A model generated the notes under the pieces. It saw only the letters and a list, made by a program, of their open reading frames with translations, ran no database searches and was not told the DNA's origin. A stretch of DNA of 64,000 bases from Liolophura sinensis. Lineage: Eukaryota; Mollusca; Polyplacophora; Chitonida; Chitonidae. Below, piece by piece: positions 51,547 through 63,480 of this stretch (within the stretch, counting starts at the first letter, position 1; every line of letters begins with the position of its first letter). The stretch lies in assembly GCF_032854445.1 (NCBI RefSeq), contig NC_088304.1, positions 33,288,810-33,352,809 of the forward strand, in the 5' to 3' direction. Position numbers and translations under genes: made by a program.

Positions 51547-54500
51547 CTGAAAACAAAATAATAAAGCCAACAAAATATTCTCTTTCACTGCGATGTACTT
51601 TCCTGGGCCAGTGTAAACATGAAAAGTATGTATTTATTTATTTATATATTTATTTATTTCAGTGGTGATTAGCAAATTTTCCCAAATGTGACACCAGAAT
51701 AAAACAATTATCGGACAGAACAGCTGACAAAACTCCAGCCCAACAAGGGTTATGTAAAGAGAACCGATCAACACTTTTCAGTAATGTTGGAAAGGCGCAA
51801 GGTATGCTCTTCTTGAATAAGTGAAATCAATATTCAAATTGTGTACCATGCTAGAGTATAAGTTGTCGATAATAAAATATGTATCTCAGTTTTGTTTTGA
51901 TTGCAAGCGTTCTTATGTCCAATGTGGTCATCTTATTCAACACGATAGATATACGCCGAGGTGGTTAGGGTATCAGCACAGCCCAATGTCCCAATAGACT
52001 CTCACCAGTGCGGTCGTTGTGAGTTCAAGTCTAGCTCATACTGGACTCTGCCCCGTTATTACCCACCATCTTGTCCACCGCCGTCGAATGAGTGAAATAT
52101 TCTTGAGTATAGCGTAAAACTCCAATCAAATAAATTAATAAACGAATAACGACGGATATACAGACCTACCTCCGAGTTAAGAGGAATTACACATAATCAG
52201 GAAGTAGAGCGCCAGAGACTCTAGACGCTCTGTCCGTATTTACATACAAGAGAATTATACTCATTGTGAAACTTAAAGTGAAGACTTTTGATTGACTAAC
52301 TCTGACACACTGGTTTTTGCAGTAATAATTTGTGACGCTGGTTGAAATCGTCTTGGTCTTTGTACAAATATAGGCCCAGATAAGATCACTATCTGGACAG
52401 CCTGCGGTTTCCCTTAACTCCAGCGAAGGTTGACACATATCTTTCACAACCTTTGCATGCCATATCTTGATTATTTAAAGCTGGCAGACCGTCAACATAC
52501 CGTTTAGTGAATGAGAAAGATCGGGCCTAGTGAGGATAACTCTTTATAGTTTCTGCATGTAATCGTATTAATACGAGAACAGGCATAGATGGGACACAAT
52601 TTTTACTCATCGGAATACCTTTATACAGTTGATATATGGTTTCCTCGATTTCAAGCATCTCATAAATGGTAACACTTGTATGTAGTGGAAGTGAAGAAGT
52701 ATGTTTTTCAGCCTTTGACGTTAATGTAGAGGTGACACGTTTTATTAAACGCAGATAAAATTAGTGACAGAATTTTATCTACACCTTAATTAAATCTAGT
52801 CATAGCGTAGAGAGTGGGGAAATCCCAAGTAGAGACTTCCTTATATGGTACTTGTATTTTAGCGTTTAGTTCTTCAGTGAGACGTTTGGAGTTTTTAAGA
52901 ATCCAAATACATTTGATGTGAAAAAGTTTTGGAGGATTGCGCAAGAGTGCAACACTCATTACTATTCCCCATTTCCCCATACTTACACAACTGAACCGTT
53001 GAGAAAACGCAGTTTAGCGAAGGACGGAACGATGTGCTCACAAACCTTCCACAGGGGCTCAAACACGTACAGGGCATCTGTGTTCACATCGAAAATCTTT
53101 CCCAGAAAACTAGTACCACTGCGCATGTACGACAGTATAACGACCTGTGTACTCTCCGCCAAGGCAGTGACGTCACTAACCTGACTCCATCGAGGTGTGT
53201 GGAAGTGGAGGTGCTTCAAAGGAAACAGGGGCGTCTCTGGACCTATACAACATTCAGCGGTACACAAGCTATACAACATGTTAATGTTCTGCACCTGTAT
53301 AATATTAAGATCTATCAATTGTATGAAACATATAAACCTACAGATTTTGTGCAACATTTAATTGTTCTGGGCAAATATAACATTAAGATCTATCGATTGT
53401 GTGCAACATTTAAACGTGAGGAATCTTTACAGCATTTAAATACACAAAACATATAATTAAGTGTGCAAAGTTTTTATTCTATGTAGGGACGGGGTGTCAG
53501 TGGCTCAATTGGTTATCCTGCTAGCGCAGCGTAATGACCCAGGAACCTCTCACCAATGCGGCTCATGCTGGCTTCCTCTCCGGCCGTAAGTGGGAAGGTT
53601 TGCTAGCAGCCTGCGGATGGTCGTGGGGTTCCCCCGGGCTGTGCCCGATTCCGCCCACCTTAATGCTTGCCGTCGTCGTATAAGTGAAATATTCCTGAGT
53701 AAGGTGTAAAACACCAATGAAATAAAATAAATAAATATTCTATGTAGGCTATATACATGTACAACAATCAAATGTGCCATATCTATACACAATGCGTTTA
53801 AGTAGCAATAAAATAAATAAATCTAATGTCCATGCGTTTTATCAGGCGGCTGTCTATGTGGCAATCTCAATCGTTCCCAGTAGCGATCAATACGGCAACC
53901 ATATTAGCACGAAAGCAGTTCTCAGTCTAATAGGGTGTAAAGTCTCCTTTCGCTGCCAGCCTGCAAGTTTTGGTGTAGAGGTGCATGCTTAGTATCAGAA
54001 TGACGGAAATGGTCTAAACGTTGGGCCGGTATAACTTCTGGTGATGAAAGTTTGAAATCCTTAGCGAAAGGGCACAAGCAGACAGGTGGTGATGAGGCTG
54101 CGATTGACATACCATTGACGTTGCTAGGAACCCCCCGCAGCTTTTGATAAAAGAAAGGTCCAGATTTTGACGGTCAACCTATGTCAAGATTTTTATGACT
54201 GCTTCCTCACATGCTGGGCCAGGTATGGACCAAAGATTGTTGTCGACAGAATGTTTGAGACACGAGTTACATCATCAACTTTAACATTTTAGCTTACGGA
54301 AAATTAGCAGGGGTCTTATGCCATACGTTAATGCATAAAACCGGATGGGTATATCGCACAAGTGACGTTACTAATGGGGTGTTTCCCTATATGTGGGTGA
54401 CAATTCACGACTGGAAAATGCAAAGTTTAGGACGAAGACATCAAGAGAATTATTTTCCCAACACCAACTTCTGTACCATGAAATGATCCCTGATCACAAG

Positions 54501-57500
54501 AGTATTTAACAAATGAATAACACGTGAGAGAGCATCACAATATGGAAAAGAATGTATTAACTGTGAAGTTACAGTTGGCCTAATTAGTCCTAGTTCCAAA
54601 AGGTCGTACTTTACCCCTTACGTGTGACCATTTGCCAATTGTCACACTGTCGTCGCTGCTTTGGTTTTACTCTCCACGTGGTTCTGGTTTTAGTCTCTAT
54701 GCTGCGCTGGTTTACTCTCTGTGCTGTTCTGGTTTACTATTTATGCCGTTTTACTTTACTCTCTATGTTGTTTTGGTTTTACTCTCTATCTGTTTTTGGT
54801 TTTACTCTCTATGCTGTTCTGGTTTACTCTCTCTGCTGTTCCGGTTTTATTCTCTATGCTGTTCTGGTTTACTCTCTCTGCTGTTCCGGTTTTATTCTCT
54901 ATGCTGTTCTGGTTTACTCTCTCTGCTGTTCCGGTTTTATTCTCTATGATGTTCTGGTTTACTCTCTCTGCTGTTCCGGTTTTATTCTCTATGATGTTCT
55001 GGTTTACTCTCTCTGCTGTTCCGGTTTTATTCTCTATGCTGTTCTGCTTTACTCTCTCTGCTGTTCCGGTTTTATTCTCTATGCTGTCGTGTTTTATTCA
55101 CGCCAAATTCAGCCAAGGTCAAATGCTTAAAGCTTACATCATCTTTACGCACGTACACTTTTAACGCGTACCAAACTGTGTACCCGTGATACACATCCTG
55201 TTTGCCGGCTATAGCAAGCAAAACGCATGTGTACAAAATGTTTACTCCTATCTGCAAATGTCATTTAATCTCCTATATTCAAGGCGTGAGTAGGGAAAAC
55301 AGTAATATGTCCACCATCTGTTATAGAAGACCATTAGCGCCCTGTCTAACTACAGTCCCTTTGGAAAAGCCTGAACTTTCATTATGTGCATGTTCTGCAT
55401 GGCCTTGTCATCGAACCTTAAAGCCAATAAATTGATGATCGATCTCTTTGTAAATAGATGTAACAGATGATAGGTGAGTTCACGAAAACCAACTGTTGCT
55501 TTCCACATTGCTCTTCAAATACTTCATGACAATTCAATCTATACCCAGACTTTGACAGGGAATCTGTAGATTCCTCAAGTCTCTCTTTACTGGTAGGGGT
55601 CTTGACGACAATAAGCGATTGACGATCTCCGCGTGCCTTGCTGTTCGCGCTGTTTAAAATACGGCATACACAAAAGATTAAAACCCAACTCAATTCAACT
55701 CAACCTGACTGTTGCGTCGAGTCTAAACGCTCGTGTAAATGCGAATTAACGACGCAACTCAACTGGAATCAGTACTAGTTGTACACAATATGTCATTCAA
55801 CCTTAAAGTCACATGGTCGTGAGGTTCAACTCAGTATTACTCATGCTCCTTACAGCGCATGTGCCGCTCTCTACGTTACATCACTTCCACCAGTAGCAAA
55901 TCTGAATAGAAATTTTGAACAACGCCGAGGTCACTGGGGTGGCGGTGATGAGGCAGGAAGTGAGGAGTGAAGAGTATCTAGTTTAGGTGAGATGAGATGA
56001 GTCGTGTTTTAAACTCCTGTGTACATTAAGAGTTCTTTAAAGATTACCTGTCTCCCAGCAAAATAGTGTGGTTACCTGTACGTCACATGGGTTAATGTTC
56101 GTCACTAACTCGCTGAAGGTCGGTTGGTTTCGCCGAGTATTAAGGTCTCCTCCACCCATAAAACACGGCCAACACACAGGGGAAAATTCTTGAATATGGC
56201 GTTATACAACAATTAAATAAATATACAACTTCAACCAATATAATTTCATGGTTTAAAAAAGCGTTGTTAATCCAGCAACACCACGACATAAAGTTGGAAA
56301 TAATAACCGAAAAGAGTCCCATGGGCCTCCCATTTGGCCAAAGAATGTCCGTGACAATTCACTACTACTACCCATTTCTCTCCAAATTAAGGCGTATTGA
56401 CATATTCTCTTTCTGTCTACAAGGATGTGTGCAATACGCATGGCAGTCTATATACACATAACTATATAAACCTGCAGTTATATATTTAGTTCAGTTTTCT
56501 ATCGTAAAATGTCTATATCTGTTGTGTTTTGGGATGATCATTTTGCATTTTGAGACGAACATATGTTTAGACGGTCATGTGACGATTTGGGATGGTTATC
56601 TGACGTTTTGGGACGGTCATATGGCGTTTAGAGACGGTCATGTAACGTTTTGGGGTGGTTATGGTGACTTTTTGGGATGGTCATGTGACTTTCTGGGATG
56701 GGCCTTGGGAGAGTAATGGACTCTTTGGGATGATCCTGTGAAAAATCCGATCTATCCACAAAATGCACCACAATGTAGACATTGCAGTGACAACAAGTTA
56801 CAAGCCTTTCAAAGCATATCTTCAATTAATTTCTTTTTTTCGCATTCCATCTGGTTTTTGGCGTCATACGTTTGTGCTGGACAAAATTTATCCCAGATAT
56901 ATTTGGAATAAATTTCGGATGTCTGAAAAACATCAATATCACTCTATCACGTGATGCATTACGACGTCATAATGCAATCGAACTATTAATCCGAGGAACA
57001 AAAAGTTATTACTACAGTACGGCATTTTTTCATCACTCCCAGCTGGCGGGACAATACTTTGTACATACATGCAATAACTATAGGTTATTAAATGAATAAG
57101 AGCTGATTTGGACGAGTTCTATTTTTGTGTGCCAACGAGCATATGGCTTATTATTGACACAATTTTGGAAAATATTTCAGAAAGAAATGGCGCAGTGACA
57201 CTGAATGATATCACGGTAAGGTCACGTTGCTCATGGTGGTCCGTAATATGAAATGATAGCCTCAGCGTTAAGAGTTAGTGAAACGTGCTTCAGGGATAAG
57301 AACTTTTTTCAGGACGTACTTCCATTCTGTATGAACCTCACGCTGACCAGGTGATCTAAAGCGTTATGTGATTGGCTCCTGGCCAGTGAGCTACATGTAG
57401 GTTGCAGGATCGAATGCAGCTCTCGCCGGTTCGGCTGCGGTTTCAAGTCAGGAGGTTTGTTAGCTATCTGGCTTACACAGACTACCCGGATTAAAAGAGG

Positions 57501-58195
57501 CTATGCCGAAGACTTTTGGCAAATCATCCATAATCGCTATTGTATATAATCAGATCAAATCTTCTGCATTTAACAACAAAAGCTAAAATTATTGCCTTTT
57601 AGTAAATGTCAGACTCGTAGCTGCACTATACGTAGTTTTAACATAATTTTAAAGTTTGATAAATTTATAATGCAACCAACTTCATAGATATTCGGGACTG
57701 CATTACCCATTTTGAACGCTAACGCGAGAACAGAAAAGGCTGATATTTTCTGGAAGAAGTTTTTGGAACTATCTTAAAATAAGAGCAAGCATTTGATTGG
57801 ATTTGATCCGACTGATGTTTTATTTGATAGACGGTTTACGCCGTACTCAAGAATATTTTACTCATACGACGATTGCCAGCATTATGGTGAGAGGAAATCG
57901 GGCAGTGTCCGGGGGAAATTCACGGTTGATGGCAGACCTTTACACGTACGGAATGATTTCTGTCAATAGCCTGTTAAATCACCCCATCCATATAACTGAT
58001 CACTGTCGATCGTGAATGTGAGAAACATTTTGAGAACACTAATCAATTCCAAAATAAATAATTGTGTATGGAGAAAAGAAAATAAAACAATGCACGGTCC
58101 AAGCACACAGAAAACTATAATTACTTACGGTGGAGCGTCATAAGAATTAATGCTAGCGCCAAAACAGCCAGTAAACAAAACCAAGCTTTCCTCAT
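50760..58195 (-). CDS. carbohydrate 6-O-sulfotransferase, 3 exons
   Basis: Exons on the - strand: 58,195-58,129, 53,242-52,987 and 51,546-50,760. Donors and acceptors are GT-AG and the phases agree, giving about 369 codons against 390-480 for typical CHST proteins. Residues 1-22 are a short basic start and a hydrophobic signal anchor, as in type II Golgi enzymes. The 5' phosphosulfate loop MRSGTSFLGKIFD and the 3' phosphate motif VIHLVRDPRAIISSR bind PAPS. IRYEDLSADP is also family-typical. The reaction is transfer of sulfate from PAPS to the 6-hydroxyl of a Gal, GlcNAc or GalNAc residue in the Golgi lumen; which sugar cannot be told. Both introns hold mobile elements. Confidence 0.9.
51790..52370. 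repeat. second copy of the 32,640 dispersed repeat, split by SINE1
   Basis: tgtaccatgctagagtataa near 51,848, and after the SINE ttatactcattgtgaaactt near 52,255 and gttgaaatcgtc near 52,340 follow the same order as 32,640-32,900. Confidence 0.65.
51955..52154 (+). mobile_element. SINE1 copy in sulfotransferase intron 2
   Basis: gtggttagggtatcagcaca (decayed A box), cggtcgttgtgagttcaagt (B box) and tattcttgagtatagcgtaa (3' body). GATATAC at 51,948-51,954 and 52,155-52,161 may be its target duplication. Confidence 0.85.
52790..52917 (-). pseudogene. Penelope-like RT fragment next to sulfotransferase exon 2
   Basis: The - strand reads KCIWILKNSKRLTEELNAKI and VPYKEVSTWDFPTLYA, matching the piece NCVRILKNSTRLTE to WDFSTLYTT of the 41,440-42,230 remnant, but with fewer disruptions. 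It begins about 65 bp inside intron 2 after the exon 2 donor. Confidence 0.72.
52987..53242 (-). CDS. sulfotransferase exon 2 (5'-PSB motif)
   Basis: Acceptor tgttgtatag ends at 53,243, donor gtaagt at 52,986-52,981. It encodes PETPLFPLKHLHF, VVILSYMRSGTSFLGKIFDV and ALYVFEPLWKV. RSGTSFLG is the 5' phosphosulfate-binding loop. It begins with two and ends with two bases of split codons, fitting exons 1 and 3. Confidence 0.92.
53260..53450. repeat. ~80-bp imperfect direct repeat in sulfotransferase intron 1
   Basis: Two or three diverged copies with gttctg, tataatattaagatctatc and gtgcaacatttaa, beginning about 20 bp from the exon 2 acceptor. Confidence 0.7.
53488..53735 (+). mobile_element. 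SINE1 copy without B box
   Basis: Head gtggctcaattggttatcct (A box), body gtaatgacccaggaacctct, and 3' end cgtcgtcgtataagtgaaat. About 20 bp including the B box are deleted between caatgcgg and ctcatgctgg. TATTCTATGTAGG flanks it at 53,475-53,487 and 53,736-53,748. Confidence 0.92.
53750..54700. other. sulfotransferase intron 1, no gene
   Basis: No feature recognised. Confidence 0.6.
54700..55090. repeat. 45-bp pyrimidine-rich minisatellite
   Basis: Copies of ctctatgctgttctggttta and ctctctctgctgttccggtt with ttatt; 45 bp between 54,841, 54,886 and so on. The period is a multiple of three and three + frames read as hydrophobic 15-residue repeats, which are not genes. The + strand is strongly pyrimidine-rich. 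Confidence 0.95.
55095..57820. other. sulfotransferase intron 1, further part
   Basis: Contains a SINE1 3' fragment at about 56,185-56,225 (ttcttgaatatggcgttata), degenerate ~27-bp repeats at 56,530-56,740 (tttgggatggtcatgtgac variants) and a possible further SINE piece near 57,390-57,480 (ggttgcaggatcgaatgc, gcggtttcaagtcagg). No gene recognised. Confidence 0.55.
57826..57945 (-). mobile_element. SINE1 3' fragment
   Basis: tttacgccgtactcaagaat, cgacgattgccagcattatg and gtgtccgggggaaattcac are the reverse complement of the SINE1 3' half. Confidence 0.8.
58129..58195 (-). CDS. sulfotransferase exon 1 (signal anchor)
   Basis: ATG at 58,195 (- strand), donor gtaagt at 58,128-58,123. It encodes MRKAWFCLLAVLALALILM and TLH: a basic start followed by a single hydrophobic segment. 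The frame is open further upstream to 58,342, but this ATG places the anchor at the very N-terminus, as in other type II sulfotransferases. Confidence 0.85.
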
Positions 58196-58199
58196 GGTT

Positions 58200-59690
58200 C
58201 CTGTCTGTCCGCACACCATCCGCCTGGCAGGGATATCTGCGCTGTAAAGTTCAGACAATAGCTTACGTACGCTGACGATGTTATAGTTCATGGTCACATA
58301 GAGATGGCCTCCAATGTATCTTTTACAGACTTTCAATGTCAATACTCATACTGACCTGAATTAACTTTAGCATTAAGACGACCATTCACTTGAGAAAACA
58401 GGAGAAATCAACGAAAAACGGCGAAAGTTTGAGCAACATGTATACCTACCTGCGGATCTCGCTATGGCCTGCATATGTCATGTCCTCACACTGTTATACA
58501 AAGTTATCAAACCTATTTCTTATCACACGGACATTGACAAAGGCCTGAACGCTTCTCTGTTACTTCGACGCGTATGACGCCCGTTGCAAGATACCTACAT
58601 CCTTTCTGTAGGTCTCATAAAATATATATGCGTGGATATTGCGTTCATTTACAAGTCGATGTCCATTTCCGTAGGATCGATCGTGGGTCTGGTGAATAAC
58701 GTTCCCCTCTCCCTGTAGATGTGTTGTGTCGTGAACTCAGGTGAAAAACGATATGTATAACTCACAAAACAAACAGTTCCTACTGGAAATCAGTCGCGCG
58801 AACAATACACGGCCGGCATGTGAATATATATGGTATGTACACGATATAACTGATAAGCTATTCTATAGAACATTTGTTATACTGCAAAATACCACGTTTA
58901 TTACACGTCATTTAACACTCTGGTCCCACGCTTTATATTTTTTCGAGTGACAATGCTCTGTGTGGATCATTCAGAATCCAGCTTTTTAAAGTAAATTTGT
59001 TCGATATCTCTAAATTTGATAAAACAGCACATTTGACATAATGCATGACTCTGTTAGCATTTACCAAAGATGCGCAAAAACAGTATACAGATGAAATGAT
59101 TCCTCATAAAATACATAGTCCTAATGGGATTATGAATTACGTCAAATTTCATATATACAGTCTCTTAACATTTCCATACAGCTATTACTTAATTCGGGAT
59201 CACTTCCGGGTCGGATCATACCAAAGACTTAGAAAATGTTGTTTGTTTGCTGCCTCGCTAGGCTCTGAGCGCTGAAAGGTTAGAGCAAGGGAATAAGAGC
59301 CACAAGAAGACACAGTATATATATACACGTACCTAATGACTCCTCGTCGTCATATGACTGTAAAATTGTTAAACCCGACGTTAATCTTCGAGCATGATAT
59401 CCTAGCTCTGAAGAGGTGTGATTACATAAATTATCACAACTCTTTTCAATCTCCACTTAGGATTTCTCCACTATTTATACTTAAAACTGTGAGGTCCTGC
59501 CTGTGGGCTTTATATGTAGCTTTTGTTAGATGCTGTGTCATATGTCACGAGGAAAATCAACGTCACAAGTTATTACAGCAAAAACTAGCATGTCTAGGTT
59601 CTTGTCTCAAATAACTTCACTCTAAGTTTCTTAATTTTTATAATAAGTATAATTCTCTTCTAAGTAAATATGGACAAAGCGCCCAAAAAC
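58200..59690. other. upstream region of the sulfotransferase gene
   Basis: Promoter side of the - strand gene; no TATA box or start site could be placed. A SINE2 tail-like piece lies near 59,345-59,385 (cgtcgtcatatgactgtaaa, acccgacgttaa). Confidence 0.5.
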
Positions 59691-59704
59691 CCATGACGCA
59701 TATC

Positions 59705-60545
59705 AGAACTGTTGACAGATTAAATCAAAGCTGTTGCCCGATCACATCAAAACTGTTGACAGATTAAATCAAAACTGTTGCCTGACCACATCAGAACTGT
59801 TGCCTAATTAAATCAAAAACTGTTGCCTGATCACATCAAAACTGTTGACAGATTAAATCAAAACTGTTACCCGATCACATCAGAACTGTTGACAGATTAA
59901 ATCAAAACTGTTGACAGATTAAATCAAAACTGTTACCCGATCACATCAGAACTGTTGACAGATTAAATCAAAACTGTTGCCTGATCACATCAGAACTGTT
60001 GACAGATTAAATCAAAACTGTTGCCTGATCAAATCAGAACTGTTGTCAAATTAAATCAAAAACTGTTGCCTGATCACATCAGAACTGTTGACAGATTAAA
60101 TCAAAACTGTTGCCTGATCACATCAGAACTGTTGACATATTAAATCAAAACTGTTGCCTGATCAAATCAGAACTGTTGTCAAATTAAATCAAAAACTGTT
60201 GCCTGATCACATCAGAACTGTTGACAGATTAAATCAAAACTGTTGCCTGATCACATCAGAACTGTTGACAGATTAAATCAAAACTGTTGCCTGATCAAAT
60301 CAGAACTGTTGTCAAATTAAATCAAAACTGTTGCCCGATAATATCAGAACTGCTGACAGATTAAATTACAACTGTTGCCTGATCAAATCAGAACTGTTGA
60401 CAGATTAAATCAAAACTGTTGCCTGATCAAATCAGAACTGTTGCCAAATTAAATCAAAACTGTTGCCTGATCACATCAGAAATGTTGCCAGATTAAATCA
60501 AAACTGTTGCCTGATCACATCAGAACTGTTGAACTGATCAAATCA
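59705..60545. repeat. 22/44-bp minisatellite
   Basis: Alternating units aactgttgacagattaaatc+aa and aactgttgcctgatcacatc+ag, each 22 bp, so the working unit is a 44-bp dimer. Nearly 20 dimers, with longer patterns (a variant with gttgtcaaattaaatc recurs every few dimers). Confidence 0.95.
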
Positions 60546-60549
60546 GATC

Positions 60550-61435
60550 AAGTGTGAACGGTAGGGGGCACTTTCAAAAGTGGAGGGCAGTATACATGCA
60601 TGACTTACTCACAACTTTAAGGATGAATACCAGTGCTGTTGTTGTTTCATTTTTCTTTCTAAACGCAGTTTAACTTCTACATAGGATGCCAGAGCTTATG
60701 GGTCGGGATCCACGTCTCAGTGGTTTTGCATAGTGCTCCCGCCCTAAACGTTTGCATTCTATTAGCTTTGTTCTCATGTACACTTCCAAAATCCAGATTT
60801 ACTTCGATTACAATTTTGTTTGAAGTATTATCCACCAAAACTTGTTCAGGATCGATCGAGGCACTTAAGCACATCTGGATGTATTGTGTTTTTTCTGACT
60901 GTCAAATACTCCCTAGCCATGTACACATCATGATTTCAAGCTTATTGCACGTATACATCACGATTTAAAACTCCTCAAGAGTAAACACATCTACACAACC
61001 AAACAGGCTGATACTGACAGTGAACGAGCGATGTTCTGACAAACCTACACATCTGAACAGTCTTCGTTTACACACGAAGTTCTACCATACAATAGCAGCT
61101 GTTTATATACGCTGTTCTGTGAGCTCGCCATATTGACTTGACACCTGGGCATAAACACACGCTGACCAGTGTGAACAGTTTCACAGCGACGGAGACAGAT
61201 ATGTGTATATAAAAGAGGCCACAGGCCTACGTGAGGCAAACATCACAAACGGCGAAAAAAATTTGTTGGAAAGGAACTTGTTATATTTTTTATATAAATA
61301 TTTATTTATACATAGATTGATAGATTGATTGAATGACATATTTATTTACTTTACTTATTTATTTTTGAATTTATTTATTTTATTGTTGCTTAACTGAAAC
61401 TTGCTATTATTAAACTTGCTTACACCTGACCGGGC
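60550..61435. other. intergenic, no gene recognised
   Basis: Nothing recognised, apart from an AT-rich run of TTTA type at about 61,300-61,385. Confidence 0.6.
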
Positions 61436-62325
61436 AGATCGACAAACACACAGGCAGATTCAGGTACAGAGGCACAGACCGCCTGATAAAGGGGCAGGCA
61501 AGCATAGCAACAAACACACGCCCAACACACTGATGGACAGACAGGCAGGCATAGCAATAGACAAACACACGGATAGACGCACAGAGCACCCAAAAGACTG
61601 ATGGAAAGACAGGCAGGCATAGCAACAGACAAACACACGGATAGACGCACAGAGCACCCAAAAGACTGATGGAAAGACAGGCAGGCATAGCAACAGACAA
61701 ACACACGGACAGGCACACAGACCGCCCAACAGACTGACTGACAGACACACAGGCAGGCATAACAACAGACAGACACACGGAAAGACGCACAGAGCGCCCA
61801 AACCACTGATGGACAGACAGGCAGGCATGGCAACAGACAAACACACGGACAGACGCACAGACCGCCCAACACACTGATGGACAGACAGGCAGGCATAGCA
61901 ACAGACAAACACACGGAAAGGCGCACAGACCGCCTAACACACTGCTGGACAGACAGGTCAGGCATAGCAACAGGCAAACACACGGATAGACGCACAGACC
62001 TCCCGACCCACTGATAGACAGACAGGCAGGCATGGCAACATACAGACACACGGACAGACGCACAGACCGCCCAACAGACTGACTGACAGACAGGCAGGCA
62101 TAGCAACAGACAGACACATGGAAAGACGCACAGACCGCCCAACCCACCGATGGGCATACAGGCAGGCATAGCAACAGATAAACACACGGACAGACGCACA
62201 GACCACCCAAAAGACTGATGGACAGACAGGCGGGCATAGCAACAGACAAACACACGGACAGACGCACAGACCGACAAACAGACAGATAGGCAGACAGGCA
62301 GGCATAGCAACAGGAGTTACTTGGT
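61436..62325. repeat. 68-bp minisatellite
   Basis: About 13 units with aggcaggcatagcaacagac, aaacacacggacagacgcac and agaccgcccaacacactgat. The 68-bp period is seen between 61,613 and 61,681. Each strand is one-sided (+ strand almost without T). The - strand frames read as Cys/Leu/Ser/Val repeats in all three registers, showing that they are not protein-selected. Confidence 0.95.
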
Positions 62326-62480
62326 GATCTTCAGAGAAAATACGTTATCGTTCTTGCGGACAAAGCGCCTAATAATATAATACTTGTCTGCAAGAATTAT
62401 CACTAACAAGTTCTTGTAGAAGAGCTAAATATCACTACAACTGCCGCAACATCAACGTACTCTAGAACGATCAATACTCT
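62326..62480 (+). pseudogene. Penelope-like RT fragment inside the minisatellite
   Basis: gatcttcagagaaaatacgt and aagagctaaatatcactaca recall 41,517-41,640; the translation pattern is RKYVIVLADKAPNNIILVCK, then LVEELNITTTAATSTY. It lies between two parts of the CA/GA-rich array. Confidence 0.75.
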
Positions 62481-62815
62481 GGAGGAGCAAACCGCCCAAT
62501 AGACTGATAGAGAGACAGACAGATATAGCAACAGACAAAAACACGGACAGACACACAAACGACCCAACAGTCTGATAGACAAACAGACAGACATAGCAAC
62601 AGAGACAGAAACACGGACAGACACGCTGATAAACAGAAAGATAGACAGGAAGACACATAGATCAAGAGACCTATAGACAGACAAACAGCCGGACACACGG
62701 GCCGACAAACACACATACAGACAGCCAGACACCCAGGCATTCAGGCATGCATGAAAGCAGGCAGACAGACAGACAGACAGAGACACACAGACAGCAGGAA
62801 GCAGACAGATTTACA
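62481..62815. repeat. 68-bp-type minisatellite, degenerate right part
   Basis: Continues the array after the Penelope fragment with accgcccaatagactgatag and a looser cagacaga repeat. Confidence 0.85.
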
Positions 62816-62912
62816 GAGCTGCTTGTCGCAACTAAAATGTTACAGTGTTAATTAAGTTTTAATCCACCACAGGCCATGTAAACCGTTCTGGTTTGTGGGG
62901 GGGCCCGTACGA

Positions 62913-63248
62913 TTATGATTCACTGGGGACGCTTTGTGAATAAAACCGTACATTATCATTTATAATGTAAAACTGATATTCCCGAATGCCGTGCACGGGC
63001 AGTCTAAAGGTTATACATGCGCAATTCGGGCAATTGTTTCCAAGATTAACCTTCGAACTTAAGAGTGAAGGAGAACTGATTGAGTAATACTGCCACACAG
63101 ACATTTCAGGTTGTTGATGCACAATAAATTCCTGCACTGTTAATTTGCACCTAATTGAAATATATCCGAATTTTGTCTGTTTTGGATAGAACTGGAAACT
63201 TTTTGCCAGTGTTACACCCCACCTCCTTGGAGGTCTCCAAGGTAACAA
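62913..63248 (-). CDS. open frame of 111 codons, uncertain
   Basis: An open - strand frame with a rather mixed composition (VTLAKSFQFYPKQTKFGYIS, EMSVWQYYSISSPSLLSS, FRLPVHGIREYQFYI). I recognise no family. A possible acceptor (ccaaaacag) lies inside it. It could be a terminal exon of the same gene as the next feature, or chance. Confidence 0.2.
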   Translation of the reverse strand: MLPWRPPRRWGVTLAKSFQFYPKQTKFGYISIRCKLTVQEFIVHQQPEMSVWQYYSISSPSLLSSKVNLGNNCPNCACITFRLPVHGIREYQFYIINDNVRFYSQSVPSES

Positions 63249-63480
63249 AATGCCATGACTTCACCTCCAGCAACCACAGCTTAAAAATGGTGGTCATGCT
63301 AGGTTGATCCTTTATATGTTGTGGAGAAAAATACAAACTGCATGTGGTGATATGGTATTGTACCAGTCGAAAGTCAGGGGATCTGTACTTTTGAGGCTGA
63401 AGGTGACAAATTTACTACATAAATAGTAAGGAAAATCAAAGCGCTCATGTAACCTAACACTTCAAGCATATGCTACCTAC

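Noticed and set aside
54624-55164. Hydrophobic frames of 105-168 codons that look like membrane proteins
   Set aside because: Three registers are open at the same time because a 45-bp pyrimidine-rich repeat lacks stops.
61410-62310. 285- and 296-codon Cys-rich frames
   Set aside because: Translation of the 68-bp minisatellite; all three - strand registers are open with similar composition, and the period is not a multiple of three.
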